The notes beneath the pieces are model-generated. The model was not told the origin of the DNA and made no database searches. It worked only from the letters and a program-made list of their open reading frames with translations. DNA of 64,000 bases from Xiphias gladius (Eukaryota; Chordata; Actinopteri; Istiophoriformes; Xiphiidae). Shown in pieces: positions 14,001 through 25,534 of this stretch. Position 1 is the stretch's first letter; each line of letters begins with the position of its first letter. Both the position numbers and the translations under genes were made by a program. The stretch lies in NCBI RefSeq assembly GCF_016859285.1, contig NC_053403.1, forward strand, positions 684,948 through 748,947, given 5' to 3'.

Positions 14001-15646
14001 ACCCTAACCCTGCCACCTGCTGGTGGACCTTTAGCAGTGCTTCTTTTACTCTCACAGGCCGGATCACAGGGGTTTTCCATCCTGACTCATTTTGACATCG
14101 GGTTGTTTATACACTCAGCAAACTTTCTACTTTTAAACTGCAAACATTCTCACACTAAAAGTTAAAAAGGCTTCACAAATTACACACTAGTGTCTACACT
14201 CCATTTGGCTCTGCTGGTGTCCTACTTGTTAGACACCAGCAAAGGTTGGAAACTCACCTAAAAACACTTCTATCTGCATGTGAGACAACAGGCATGAGTT
14301 TGAACCCGATCAGCTGATAATCCAACGGCAGCAGGTGGTGGAGAGGCTTTGGGAACACTTGTTCTTCGGGACAAGCACCCAATTATCAACGCACATTGAC
14401 CATACGTGGTCCAGCCGTATATCAGGTTTTGACCTGGTCCTGTTTCATTAATGCACTTCCAGCGGCCAGAGACTTACCACTGTCCACATGTAGAATAAAT
14501 GAACCTGCCTCAGGTAACCTGCTGTGCATCAAATGATAAACTGCTCTTGTCCTTTTCTGTGTGTCTGACCTCTGGCCCCTGGTTGCCAGGGTGTGTTACG
14601 AGCGATGTCCCTACCACCCGACAGCGGCCACCTTCATCCTCTCAGCCATGTGGCACGGAGCTTATCCAGGCTACTACCTCACCTTCCTCACCGGCATCGT
14701 CATCACGCTGGCTGCCAGAGCGGTGAGCATAGTTGTGTCTACGCTGCTAGCACTGAGGGATCTACGATAACAGTTGAGCTCGTTAAATGACGTTAAATGA
14801 TCCTGGGCTTTTGCCGTGCGCAGCTACCTGGATAAACGTTTTGTCCTCTCAGGTCAGACACAACGTTCGGCCTCACTTCCTTCAATCACCCTCCCATAAA
14901 CTGGTCTATGATGTCATCACGTGGGCGGCCACTCAGATCGCCATCTGCTACACAGTGGTGCCTTTTGTCCTGTTGTCTGTCGGTCCATCGATAAAGTTTT
15001 ACAGGTTAGAATGTCAGACAGGTTCAACTTTGTGTCAGTCCGGTTTAATTCAGGTTAACTTCGACTATGTCAGGGTTAACCTGTGTAATTTTTTGTTGGT
15101 CACGTTTAACCCTGGTTTAACTAAGTAACAGTCAGGTTTAACTTGGGTTAACTTTTTGACAGTCAGTTTTAACTCTGGTTTAAGTTTGTATTGGTAAGTT
15201 TTAATTCAGGCTAACTTTGACTATGTCAGGTTTAACTTTGTATCAGTCAGACTGGCTTTGCCAGTTGGTCTTAATTCTGGTTTACCTTTTTTTTCACTAA
15301 GGTTTAATTCGGGCTAATTTAGTCAAGTTTAACTTTGTATCAGTCAGAGATAACTTTGTTTCTGTCGAGTTAACTCGGGTTTCCCTTTGTCTCAGTCAGG
15401 TTTAACGCAGGTTTAACTTTGTGACATCAGGTTTAACTCTGGTTAACCTCGTATCTGTCCTCCATCCTCCACAGGTCCTGGTACTTCAGTCTCCATATCG
15501 GCTGCATTCTGCTGGCCGTGGCATTGCCGGTCAAACCGAGACATCTCCGCCTCAAAGACCGGCAGAAAAACTTCCCCAAGGAGCTGGTCCAGCACCACCT
15601 GGAGGCTACAGACAGCAACTGCAGCCAGAAGGAAAAAACCACATGA
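1513..15646 (+). CDS. mboat2: Membrane-bound O-acyltransferase domain-containing protein 2 (lysophospholipid acyltransferase), 13 coding exons
   Basis: MBOAT2 re-acylates lysophosphatidylethanolamine and lysophosphatidylcholine with acyl-CoA in the ER (Lands cycle) and enriches membranes in monounsaturated chains. Coding exons: 1513-1602, 8544-8689, 9487-9564, 10664-10759, 10930-10985, 11095-11149, 12302-12485, 12738-12930, 13341-13444, 13588-13652, 14590-14722, 14853-15004, 15475-15646. They sum to 1524 nt with compatible phases at every junction (507 aa plus stop). The protein follows vertebrate MBOAT2 throughout. Family motifs are visible: WDLISN in exon 9; KRVCYER across exons 10/11; and WHGAYPGYY in exon 11, which carries the catalytic-type His. 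Hydrophobic helices occur throughout. The start ATG has a good context (GAGCCATGG) and gives the expected short N-terminus before the first helix. The C-terminal tail is basic and variable. MBOAT1 is the nearest alternative, but the neighbours KIDINS220 and ID2 favour MBOAT2. Donors of exons 9 and 10 are GTCGGG and GTCAGA, which are weak but in frame. Confidence 0.95.
2600..7570. other. MBOAT2 intron 1, no gene; interspersed repeat fragments
   Basis: No splice-bounded coding sequence is seen. It contains a copy of the dispersed ATCGATTAATC-type repeat at about 4528-4760 and a weaker one near 6200-6290. A second dispersed repeat (AGCTCTGGTTTTGGTCT core) lies near 2644-2695 and 5702-5760. A run of nine Gs sits near 5162. 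Short open frames here lack coding bias and are judged fortuitous. Confidence 0.5.
7572..8469. repeat. About 0.9 kb imperfect CTA/CTG (ACT/GCT) trinucleotide array
   Basis: Roughly 300 trinucleotide units of ACT and GCT, with rare ATT, GTT, GTC and AGT variants, run without a phase break in the last part of MBOAT2 intron 1. The array ends about 75 bp before the exon 2 acceptor (8543). All frames stay open, giving artefactual poly-Leu (+) and poly-Ser or poly-Val (-) frames that should not be annotated as genes. On the opposite strand the units read AGT/AGC. The mixed CTA/CTG composition resembles the repeat type at the human SCA8 locus; this is a likeness of sequence only. Confidence 0.97.
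15005..15474 (+). repeat. Degenerate GGTTTAAC/GTCAG minisatellite filling MBOAT2 intron 12
   Basis: Almost the whole 470-bp intron is built of diverged copies of a unit of the type GTCAGGTTTAACTTTGTNTCA, with 15 or more recognisable GTTTAA or GGTTAA cores. Unit spacing is irregular (about 25-70 bp). Repeats run up to about 20-30 bp of both splice sites. Confidence 0.8.
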
Positions 15647-16537
15647 AACAGACGACAAAGAGCGATCACGTACAACGTTATACTTACATTCACTTGTATA
15701 GAAAGACGAGGAGGCGAACCACATCAAACGGACCTTCCTCCTGTCTGGCAAACAGACACACAATGGTCAAGTTAAAATACTGTATTATTTGGATTCAAGG
15801 GACAAGGGATACAAAAACTGGCCCTGAACTTTGAAGGGCTGTGTTGTACTTGATGAAGCGTTTCCCACAAAACAACAGCCAGGATAGCATCTGGACTCCA
15901 AAAACCAACAGAAGTGAACGTTTTTCTGGGACAGTTCAGTGTATATATATATATATATATACTGAACTGTCCCAGGTGGTCATATCATGGCCACCTGTGT
16001 AGTGTTAAACTGACTCAATTTTCTTTCTGGTCAGAGACCTGCTGACTGTCCATCTGCAGGAATGAAGGCATAAAGGGAGGAATAACTGAGAGGATGACTG
16101 AGGAAATGACGGAACGGATGATTAAACGAGATCATATGAGAAGACAGAATGCGCAAGTGGATGACTAAATAAGTCGTGTGAATACGAGTTACGTGAATGA
16201 ATGAATGAGCAGGCCAGTGAGTTAGTGCATTAAAAAAGTCAGTGAATGAGCAAAGAAGCAGAAGAAAAAGATCTTTTCTCCTCCACATTCCTCTGATTTC
16301 ACAGACTGACCGTCATCGTGTTATAATCTATTAAACCACAACATCACAGTATGTATAGAAACGAGTTTTGGAAAAAAGTGCCAATGATTCTTCCACTCAG
16401 TCGCCTTAGTTGTTTTGTTTTGTTTTTTACAAGAAAAAGAAAAATACTATTTACTGTTTCTTGATGTGTGCGTGGTGAGGAGGGTGTCGTGTTTACATCT
16501 GTAGATGTCAGTTTTTGTCAAGTAGTCATTTATGTAA
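15647..16537 (+). other. mboat2: Probable MBOAT2 3' UTR
   Basis: Sequence directly downstream of the MBOAT2 stop (15644-15646) has no further conserved coding sequence. A possible polyadenylation signal ATTAAA lies at 16330-16335 and is followed by T/G-rich sequence (repeated TTTTG near 16411-16427). A perfect AATAAA occurs further on at 16866-16871 inside a transposon. The 3' end is therefore not fixed by sequence. Confidence 0.35.
15926..15975. repeat. Perfect inverted repeat with (AT)n centre
   Basis: Left arm CTGGGACAGTTCAGT (15926-15940) and right arm ACTGAACTGTCCCAG (15961-15975) are exact reverse complements. They flank a 20-bp alternating TA tract that is itself self-complementary, so nearly all 50 nt can fold into one hairpin (cruciform in DNA, stem-loop in RNA). 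It lies about 280 nt past the MBOAT2 stop, probably inside the 3' UTR. Confidence 0.95.
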
Positions 16538-17037
16538 TCAGTACCACTTTTCTGATAAGACACCAATTATAATGGTATTTAAGCTGTAATGAATGGACTT
16601 TTAATGGTTAGTAAATCATTCACTAATGCTTCATATAGCAATTATAAGCCATTAACAAGTTTTGGGTTTCCAGGTTGTGGAAAATCTTCCTACAGCCTGA
16701 CACTCTACATTTGTACTATTTTGTTAATGAATGCTTATACCATAATAGATCTGCAGTTGTAAATGTTAATAAGCAGTTTATAAATGGATTTTGGTCCAGA
16801 TGTCCTGCAGCTCTTTTCCCGAAGACAAGTGGTCAAACAGTCCATTGGAGACGTCTCCCTAATGAAATAAAGAGATAAAGAGACAAACAAAACCAACCCA
16901 AATGGTGTTCTTATCAATGGCTTATAACTGATCGGCCATTCATTAGTGAATGATTTATTAACCATTAATAAAGCCACTAATGACCGCTCATAAACCCTTA
17001 ATAAATGGTGCCTTATCAGAAAGTGGTACCATGTAAT
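16538..17037. mobile_element. Non-autonomous fold-back DNA transposon (MITE), about 500 bp, with 8-bp target duplication
   Basis: The two ends are inverted copies of each other over roughly 100 bp or more: left ACCACTTTTCTGATAAGACA, right a diverged reverse complement around 17000-17028. Matching inner segments contain TTATAAGCCATTAA and ATGGTTARTAAATCATTCAC. The octamer TTATGTAA occurs directly on each side (16530-16537 and 17038-17045), which fits the 8-bp duplication typical of hAT elements. No transposase is encoded. The element lies downstream of MBOAT2 and carries an AATAAA. Confidence 0.75.
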
Positions 17038-17045
17038 TTATGTAA

Positions 17046-18200
17046 TTCAAACAGACGTGCTTTGGTGTAAGATGTGTGGAGATATAGACTGAAGAAGAAA
17101 AAAACTCTTCACAAATTTTAAGAAATAAGCTCAAGCGCTGCTATAAGCTGAAGTGCTGCTCAAATTAGGTCCAATGAAGGGGTTAGAGAGTTGGGTTCAG
17201 CTAATAGTTCAGCGTAGAAGCTAAAAATGTTTGGTACAGGTACTGCTAATGGTTCAGATGAGTTTCTGAAATAAATTTGGGTGAAATAAGCCAACCCCTC
17301 CTCCCAGCTGTAGCTGCATCTGGTTAACTAAAGGCTTGATGTTGGGGCTAAAAAAAGCCCGGTTCAGGTCAGATAATCGGGTGCCTGCTGTTTGCGAGCA
17401 GTTACGACACAGATCGGCATTGAAACTCAAACTGTGAACCTACTGTTCAGTGTTAAAGCTATTTAATGGTTACGTTTAACGGACAAAACAGTTTGTTTCA
17501 GGTTAGCAGCTCCGTTAGAAAACACAGAAAGTCGCACTTTTGGTTTCGTTTACCTATTGGGCATTTTTTTTTTTTTTTTTTTTACACTTTATATGATTGA
17601 TCAGAAAAATAATCGGCAGAATAATTGATACCAAAAATAACTGCAGCCCTAGAAGATTGTGTTTCAGGTAAGCTGACTCTTCATTGACGAATTGAATCCA
17701 GTTGGTTCAGGGTAGCTAATGGTTAGACAACAACAGCTAACAGGACCCAGTTGGTTCAGTTTGGCCACTGAATAAACAGTATGTTTTAGCTGAAGTTACT
17801 CTCCAGCAGCTTTAGAAATTAGTTTCACTTCAGCTGGATATTTGGGTTTCATACATGAAACGATTTAATTCTTCTGCACCAACTCCCTACTCCAGTAATA
17901 TTTGTAAAATGTCATATCATGCCATGTGAGTGCCAACACTGCGTGGTCCTGTAGGCCTGTGTGCGTTCCGTTAAATTCTGTTACCACGTTACTGTCTTTC
18001 CCTGACTTTCCATGATTCCCTCTACCCATCCTGTCTCGCTGATCTCTTGGTGTTTTTCATCAGGGTCCAGGAAACCTGGTTACGAGAGGAAAAAAAGGAC
18101 ATTTTGGATTCAGCGTTACTTTCTTTATGTTTGTAGTTGTGTCTCCTTTGTCAAATCAGGAAAACACATTTCTTAACTTTCCTGTATGTTTTCCTGTTTC
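17046..18200. other. Intergenic DNA, no gene; old repeat fragments
   Basis: No coding sequence is supported. A T run of about 23 nt (17567-17583 and flanks) is followed by sequence ending in TGCAGCCCTA (17641-17651), the typical terminus of the dispersed ATCGATTAATC repeat family. Confidence 0.5.
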
Positions 18201-18207
18201 CACCGAT

Positions 18208-18633
18208 GACTATATATAAAGATGGACGACGTGACGGCTCCCGAAAGTGAAGCTAAAACATCTCGATCGCCCCCTGGTGGCTGGCTGCAGTACAGGTCAT
18301 AAACCCCGCCCCCTCCACGTTAGCGCATGGGACACGGGTCCAACCAAAAAAATCAAGGTACACATCAAACGATGGGTTCTCTCATTTTAGGTAGTTCTTA
18401 TCACGTATGTTGGAGTCAAGTTCGGTTTTAATAAGTTATTTGATGATATAAAAGGGGGCGTGGCGTCACGATCGACAGCTGTGTGTTTGCTCGCGATTGA
18501 GTCGGGCGGGCGTGTGGGCGGGACCTCGAGAACGCGGCCCGACCCGCCGAACGCCCTGTATCGGGGATATTTTGGCTTCATTTTTGTACAGTGGGAGGAC
18601 GTGGAGCCACCTCGTCCATCTTTATACACAGTC
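18208..18633. mobile_element. Fold-back element with ATAAAGATGGACGA termini
   Basis: The left end (18208-18240) and the right end (18601-18633) are inverted copies: GACT(A/G)T(A/G)TATAAAGATGGACGA followed by a GTG-rich stretch and a GGCTCC motif. The interior includes the CGCCCCCTGGTGGCTGG segment that I recognise from a very common teleost interspersed repeat. No reading frame of its own. The element is non-autonomous. Confidence 0.7.
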
Positions 18634-18934
18634 ACTGTTTTCCAGATTTGTAGTTTTGTGTTTATTTCTTTAATTTTCATGAGAGCTGGTTGAGGATGTG
18701 ACACTGCTGATAAATACATACACTGTGGTGATTGTTTGAGATCATACACGACAATTAGTGTTCTCACACCGAGCCAGCCACCTGTCTGAAGGTCTGATAC
18801 GGACAATATGTTTGTTTGTTTTTTGTAAATTATGTGATTAAACCTTGGATTTTTTTTGACACTTGACATTGCAGGTGTGTTAATCTGTGGTTGCTGATCA
18901 TTTATAGCTATAACTGAATGGATGGAAAGGTTGG

Positions 18935-19095
18935 TACAGTCAGTTGGAGGGATTATATATCCCATCGGGCCTGGGAACACTCTGGGATCCTCCAGGGAAA
19001 GCTGGAGGTGCGTAGGCTACTTTGCATAGCCTGCTGCCACAGTACATGGGACAGTAATAGGCGACAGTAATAGAATGGATAGATAAGAGAAACAA
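18935..19095 (+). mobile_element. 3' end fragment of a non-LTR retrotransposon (LINE)
   Basis: The segment GGGATTATATATCCCATCGG, followed by GGGATCCTCCAGGGAAAGCTGGAGG and the TAGCCTGCTGCC motif, ends in a decayed ATGGATAGATAAG tail. This is the familiar 3' terminus of teleost LINE copies (the tail is usually GGATGGATGG). The copy is 5'-truncated and has no usable frame. Confidence 0.6.
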
Positions 19096-19099
19096 AGGG

Positions 19100-20750
19100 T
19101 TTTTGGTGGGAATAATAACGCACATACTGGGGCTGGGACACAGCTCTGGAAGACCCAGCTCCGCTGCATACTCTCACTCGCACTTTAAACCCTAATAAAC
19201 TGATAGCGGACCAGGCTGAGCAGACTTCCTCCTCCGACACGCTGCTACACTGTTAATAAGTAATTATATTTATTCCTCAGATGGTAAAATGACCTGGTAA
19301 TGTTTCCAGATGTTGTGGTTGAAGACTGTTTTCTCCTTTGTTGTTTAAACTGAGTAACTGGGATGTAATTTTGGCAGGTCACCACTGGAGTGAGATGTTA
19401 CCCCCACATAAGTGTGAAACCCCCCTCGAGTGGACTGCGTTTTCAGCTTAATAGATCAGTAGACTGGCAACATTCCCTTCCTGCAGCTTCTCAACTGTAC
19501 AAGTTTTCTTCCTTTCTTTCTCTGACTCACTTTGTTGGGCCGGATTGGGCTTTATGAAATCGTGGGGGCTTCTTGTTAACATTTTCTCCGATCTCATATT
19601 ATGCACAATATGCTTAATTGAAAAATAATTGGTCGGTAAATTTATCAGTAATGGAAATAATCGCCAGGTGCAGCCATAGTTACACACTAAAACTCTCTTC
19701 TCATGTATTATAATATTGTAATATAAGAGATATATATTATATGAAATAGAAGTAATATAAGAACATCTTTTTTGAGATTGAAATATAAAATAGTTTTGTC
19801 CATATGAAATCCTGTTAGTCCAAAATGGTTTGACATAACACCTATAAAAGAAGCGAGGAAGTGCAGTCTACTCATTGGGTAGGTCATTGGTCTTCACTAT
19901 TTTCTGGCTTATAATAATGTGTAGTGTATATATGTACATTTTTTTATTAATCACTCCAAATGATCCTACATTTACTCGTCCAATAGCACTTTGACTGTTG
20001 CGGGGCTCCTGAGGGCCGCCAAAACTGGCAACACCAGGTGACTTAGATTAGGTTTGTATCCCATACTACCATCTGGTGTGTGATCGGTGTAGGGTGTCGA
20101 GTGTTTTAAGTGTATCGTGCATTGGCCGCATTATTATATAGTTATTTCCACATTTTGGCGAGCCACATCCCAGCAAACACGGGCATTGATTTATCGTCGA
20201 TTCATCGGCGCAGAGGTTGGCCCGTCATCGGCGCCATTTGGCCCTAACATTGTCATGTGACACACTATCGAAAAGAAGGCCAGAAAATATAATGAAATAT
20301 AATAAAAGGGGGTGTATATGTACACCTGAGCACAAAACGTCGCTCAATCTCAATTAATTTTCTTCAGAAAGCATAATAAAACCCGTGCTTGGGTTATGAA
20401 TGCTCGCCGACCAAAGTTCGGAGTGCTTGGATTTGGATAATTAATGTTACAGTGGTTTAAACAGGAAAAAAAACGTATCAGTCTATATTTGGTTTTTCAG
20501 TCATTTTGAGTTCACTATACTCTAAGTCCCAGTCCATCACTTCAGCACTTTAATGCTAAAAATGCTGCTAGCTCAATTAGCTGGCTAACAGAGGCTACGA
20601 GTAAGACTGGTTTGGGTGAAAACAAAACCGAAGTGTATAAATGAGGTGAAATAAATCCAGTGTGGTTGTGAGGCGGGCAGGAGGAACAGAAAAATGCTCA
20701 AAAACAGCCCTTTAAAGGCGGTTGGACTGTGTTGCTGTTCTTAAGTGAGC
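19100..20750. other. Intergenic DNA between MBOAT2 and KIDINS220, no gene seen
   Basis: AT-rich sequence with short repeat remnants (for example ATAATTGGTCGGTAAATTTATCAG near 19625-19650). Nothing here shows splice-bounded frames or coding bias. Confidence 0.45.
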
Positions 20751-20759
20751 TTTGAGGAA

Positions 20760-21420
20760 ACGGCCACTGCGTGTGCTTTTATTTTGACAGCGGTAAGCGG
20801 AAGTGGGAGCCTCGTTGCGGCGGGCTTGACTCTGTCGGTGACTGTCGGTTGTTGTTCTGATCAAGATGGCTGCTGCTGTCGGGGATGGAGAGTGAGCCCA
20901 GGCTGTCATCCGAACACAGGCCGAGGAAACGCAGACGAACCCGCCGAGCAAACGGCACCGAACCCAGGCAGAACCCGAACCCGGGCAGCTGGACCGGATC
21001 CGATTCTCCGCTGAAGGTAAAGACGGACCTTCGCCTCGCGTCGTGACCGTCAGCATCCTCTCCTGTCATCGATTCATATTTGATTGACACTTGGCACGTT
21101 GCCGGATCGATGAGAAAAAACCCGAGAAACGGTTCCGTGTTTGAGTTCCGCGAATTTCCGGGCGATGAAACCGCGAACCCGGTTTTTCCGTCAGTCTTAT
21201 TCCAGCGTCCCCGTCTGCGGACCGAGTGACCGTCGGTGAGCCAGTGAATCCGGTCTGAAGGTTATTCAGGTTACACCGCTGCGTGTCCGAAAAGGAAAGC
21301 GCCGGTCTGTCGGTATGTGAGTATGTTCATTAACGGGTATAACCGGCCGGTTCGTTGCTGGCTCTGCCGTGAGACTAACGACCAGACCTCTGGATAAAAA
21401 GCCTCCGGTCTAATCGGCGG
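20760..21420 (+). promoter_or_regulatory. kidins220: CpG-island promoter and probable non-coding first exon of KIDINS220
   Basis: CpG density rises sharply over this interval. A YY1-type element AAGATGGCTGCTG lies at 20863-20875, the position such sites usually hold just downstream of a start site. A short upstream frame begins at its ATG (20866) and stops after nine codons. Possible donors for a non-coding exon are CTGAAG/GTAAAG at 21016/21017 and GGAGA/GTGAGC near 20892. The assignment to KIDINS220 rests on position and orientation; coding starts at 25535. Confidence 0.5.
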
Positions 21421-22096
21421 CTACACTTTGATTTCTGCAAATCACTGTTCCAGGGAAATTCACCTGGAACGCTGCTGTAAAGATCCTAGCATCATCACAT
21501 TTGCGTGTTATTGAACATTCATATATCTATGGTTTAATTTTGTTTAGACATGTTCCAGTGTTCCTATATTGATAAATATTACCAATCATCAATAATCTGA
21601 CGCTGAACAGGAGAGCAGGTATAGAGGAGGGAGGGAGGGATGAAGCATTCAAATAAACTGCAATTTGAATTCTAGTAGAGTATTTTTCCGGTCAGTCGGT
21701 CTGAGGATCTGCATGAGACTAGTCTCCAAAGGGTTTAGGGTCTGAAATAGTCCGAGATTCCGTTTTCGAAGAACAGCGGCAAATACGCAGGTCGGAGCAA
21801 CGAACGCCAGAGTGAACTTTGCTTCCGCTTGATAAACGACATAATCTATCCGTTGATTATTTTCTGTTAGTTGACTTATCAACTAATCGACTAGCTGTTC
21901 AGCACTGGGCTCATTGCTGGAACAGTCAGTCACCAGACGGTCAGCCTCTGTACGACCCGAGGCCTTTGAGTGTGCCCTGATGGCTAATCAATAACCAATA
22001 ATAAAGATAATAATCGGAGTCAGTCCTCTGCTGAGCTCAGGTCTGTGCTGAAGCCGTCAGTGTCTGCTGTGGAATGTGTTTCCGAGCTATTTCCTG

Positions 22097-22105
22097 CACG
22101 CACAC

Positions 22106-22158
<53 letters not shown>
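22097..22158. repeat. (CA)n microsatellite
   Basis: About 30 CA units with one early interruption, in probable KIDINS220 intron 1. Confidence 0.97.
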
Positions 22159-22159
<1 letters not shown>

Positions 22160-24949
22160 CAAAGGCCTTGAGCCAACCTGCGAACACAGGTAACATGAAC
22201 GCTAGAAAAAAGGTCAAAGGGCACCAGACGGTGGGCGAGTTTCCATCCAGCTGTTTTTCTGAGCATTTTCAATTTTTGCATAAAAAACCTGAGGGGGAAC
22301 GGGAAAAATTCCCATAAAGAAAGTATCTCAAAATATCGCAAAAGAATTTTTATACAAAAACCAAAGTGAATCAGCCTGAGCGACCAAACTCTGACGTACG
22401 TGAAGCGTGAAGACAGGAAACCATCAGGTCTGTGAGGAACCTTCCTCACATCAACACATGAAACGTCAGGTTCCATCACGTTCTCCAACCGGTTCTCCAT
22501 CGTCTGAGCTCCGACTGCAGCTCATCTAACGACCTCGTCTCGCCGCGTCCTCTTCTTCTGTGGTGGTTTCACGGCAGCGACTGGAGAACCGGCTCCACCG
22601 GCCGTTGATCTCCGTGAATCACCTCCTAATATTGACACAACTGTAGTGGATGGAAATGAACAATAGGTTGCATTTTATTCTTAGCATAGTCCGCTGATAA
22701 TAGACTATTCGAGCCGAACTTAAATAACATTACAGCACATACAACGTGTGATAACAACCTTCTTACAGACGCCGAGCTGCGATTAAAGTCTTTTCCAGTC
22801 TTAAGCTTTCAACAACCAGTCTGCTGGTTTTCTGGTGCTTTTTGATGTCAGTCCAACAGCTGCAGGTTTCATGAATCCTGCAGTGATCATGCTGTGCAGT
22901 CATTTTACAGCATTTTAGCTCTGACAGTAGCATTAAGGGAAGTTTGATGGTTTACCGTGATATTTATGGCCACGATTATCGCATTGCGACCTTCTGAAAC
23001 CAGCACGTCCCTGGTAGAGAAACAGACGGGACATGTGGGGGGAGAGGGCGCTGCCACTTTACGGCTTCCGTAATTTCTCAAAGCTTCCTGGAAAGAGACG
23101 ATGTGATTTGGTACCGATTAAAGGAAAGTGAGCTGGTGCTTACCGAGAGCACTACCGTCTCTAATTTATGTCAAATCGGAATAACCAGAAAATGATGGCG
23201 ACGTTGGAGAGAAAATAGAAGACCGTGTTGGGCAGCGTTTGGAGGCAGCTGGTGACGAGGATCCAGCCTGGTTGCAATGAGTAAAAGACTTTAAGGGTGA
23301 CCATTAATAGATTTATTTGATGAATGAATAAATGGAAAAAATGTCACCAGTGTTGATTTGGTTCATGTCCAAGTGATGATCCCGTGATATTTTATTTTCT
23401 ACGTCCAGTAGTTTCCTGATAATCGTTAAACCTGACTGACGCAAAGTTAAACCGGAGGGAAACGTCACACGTAAGCGTCGCGCGGGGCTTGACGCTCCCT
23501 TTTTTCCCTCTAGGGGGCGCAATGAAAATCTAACGAATAATGTGTTTGCGAGGAGACGTTTATAAGTGAAATTCTGGAATTTATTTTAAATACAAAAAGG
23601 ACACTAGGTTTTTCAATTATTTCTGGCTTAAACTGTATTTATTTAATAATTAGTGTATGTAATTATGTGTCCTTTAGTCTGCTTTAAACTGTATAAACCG
23701 TGTGAGCGGTAGGACCAGCTCTATAACAGGGTCGTTTTTCTAAAGGCCATAAACAGTCTGCTCAGCGTGTCTGGGCAGAGAAAATGGCGTCTAGAGGCCC
23801 GTTGTGCTGACGAGCGGGTCACGTGATCTCTTTCCAGCACTGGTTCAGCGCAGCGGTCGCGTCTTCATCGCTCTCCTTGTGTCGTCAACCTTTTTGTTGA
23901 AAAAAAAAAAATAGAGGCTGCTCGGCCTGAACCTTTTATTCGCACACGCGACCCTAAACACGATTTTAGTCGCAAGCGCGAATGAAACGCTCTGTCGGGA
24001 AGAGCGGAGCAAAGCAGAGCCGGTCAGTTCTACTGCAGGTCTACTGATACTGAAAGACGATAGAACGAGGCCGTTACCATGGCGACAACGGCACCTCTGC
24101 TGGAGTTCCATAATGGAGTCCGCGAGGCTTGTGGGTAGTGTAGTATTAATACAGAATTGAACTGAGTTTCTCCACAGAACTGCAGAGTAAACTCTATTGA
24201 TCTCCAGAGGGAAACTGATAATGAAGATGAAGCTGAGCTCTGATTGGCTGGCGGTGTCTACACAGACATGGGACACCAGCCTGAAAGAGCATGTCAGCAC
24301 CTCCATCTTCTCTCGGCTTATTGAAGTCATATCAGTCGGCCAACAGAGCCGAGGGAAGTGTCTGCGTGCTGATCTGAGGTCAGTTCAGGCCTTCTTATCT
24401 GCCGCTGCTGCTGCTGCTGCTGAAGCTTTGTGGCATGTTGAAGATCAGACTTCAGTCAGTCTGTCAGTCTGTCTGCAGCACCTGATTTATCTCTGCACTT
24501 TAACTGGAAGATTGAAATACCGGGCAGAGCTGGACAGGCCCCACCCTGTGTTTAACACTCCACCGCTATTTGAATAAAAAGGTATCACATGACCCACAGC
24601 CTGAAGTTCCACTAGTGGGGCCTTAGCAGCAGGTGCTAGAGAAAGACTGTCCTCCCGGGACAGACAGACAGCAAGAAGACCTGAATCTGCCTGTGGTTAC
24701 GTGAGCCAGCCGCCTGTCAGGAGCAAATGGGAGTCATGCTGTAGATAAACACGGTGCAAGTTTGGATTTCTAGTCCAAACCATTCCATGATTAACTGATC
24801 ACTAGGAAACTCATCTGCATCTATTTTAATAATCAGTTCCTCTCCTTGGTTGTTTTTGAAGTAAAAATGCCAAATCTTCACTGGTTCCAGTTACTAAAAG
24901 TGAGGATTTACAGCTGTTCCTCGTCTAATAGGATAATAACTGATTATCG

Positions 24950-25070
24950 GTGGGCGACTGTGGGTCAGGTGGTGGAGCAGACGTCCACTGACCGAAGGTC
25001 GGTGGTCTGATCCCCAGCTCCTCCGGTCCGCGTGGCCCTGGAGAACTGTGACAGGCATTGAGCATTATTT
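24950..25070 (+). mobile_element. tRNA-derived SINE fragment
   Basis: The segment reads like the head of a tRNA-derived SINE: an A-box-like GGGTCAGGTGGTGGAGCAGA, followed about 35 nt later by a B-box-like GGTGGTCTGATCCC. The body then decays. It is related to the minus-strand copy at 38988-39122. Confidence 0.6.
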
Positions 25071-25534
25071 TCCGACATTTAACAGAGATAAATAATGAAT
25101 CGATGAATCAACAGATTAACTGATAATGGAAAGAATTGCTAGTTGCAGCAGCAGTGTTGGATTTCACCACAGCACTGGGTGGATGTATCATACAAGATGT
25201 GGTAAGGAGGAATCCAACATGTCTAACTATCAAAAACTGTTTCTATAAATAGACCAAGTGGAATATCACAAATATTCTTTGTGTAGAGAGTTTTTTTCGT
25301 GCCACGTGTACATTTGAAATATATGTTCACCTAGGATTATATCCGGCGTGTCACAAAGTGCAGTTTCATTATTTTTGATGTATTCAGCACCTGTCTCACA
25401 GAGGTTTCCTAGAGGGGCACCCAACTCCTGTAACTCCCTTTCAGGACATTTCATGAAAATGCTGTGGACACGACAGGCTCAAAATAAAGATTGCTGTCTC
25501 CTGTCAGTAGGGGGCGTAGTGACAGACTGCAGAC

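Larger units (their letters stand above)
21020..25530. other. KIDINS220 intron 1 (probable), no gene
   Basis: No coding sequence supported. It holds a (CA)n tract, a tRNA-derived SINE, ATCGATTAATC-family fragments (about 21836-21905 and 24785-24960), an A run near 23900 and a short (GCT)6 tract near 24403-24421. Confidence 0.45.

Noticed and set aside
21649..25454. Scattered 60-160 codon frames in the probable first intron of KIDINS220
   Set aside because: No splice bounds, no codon bias, no recognisable domain; several overlap repeats.
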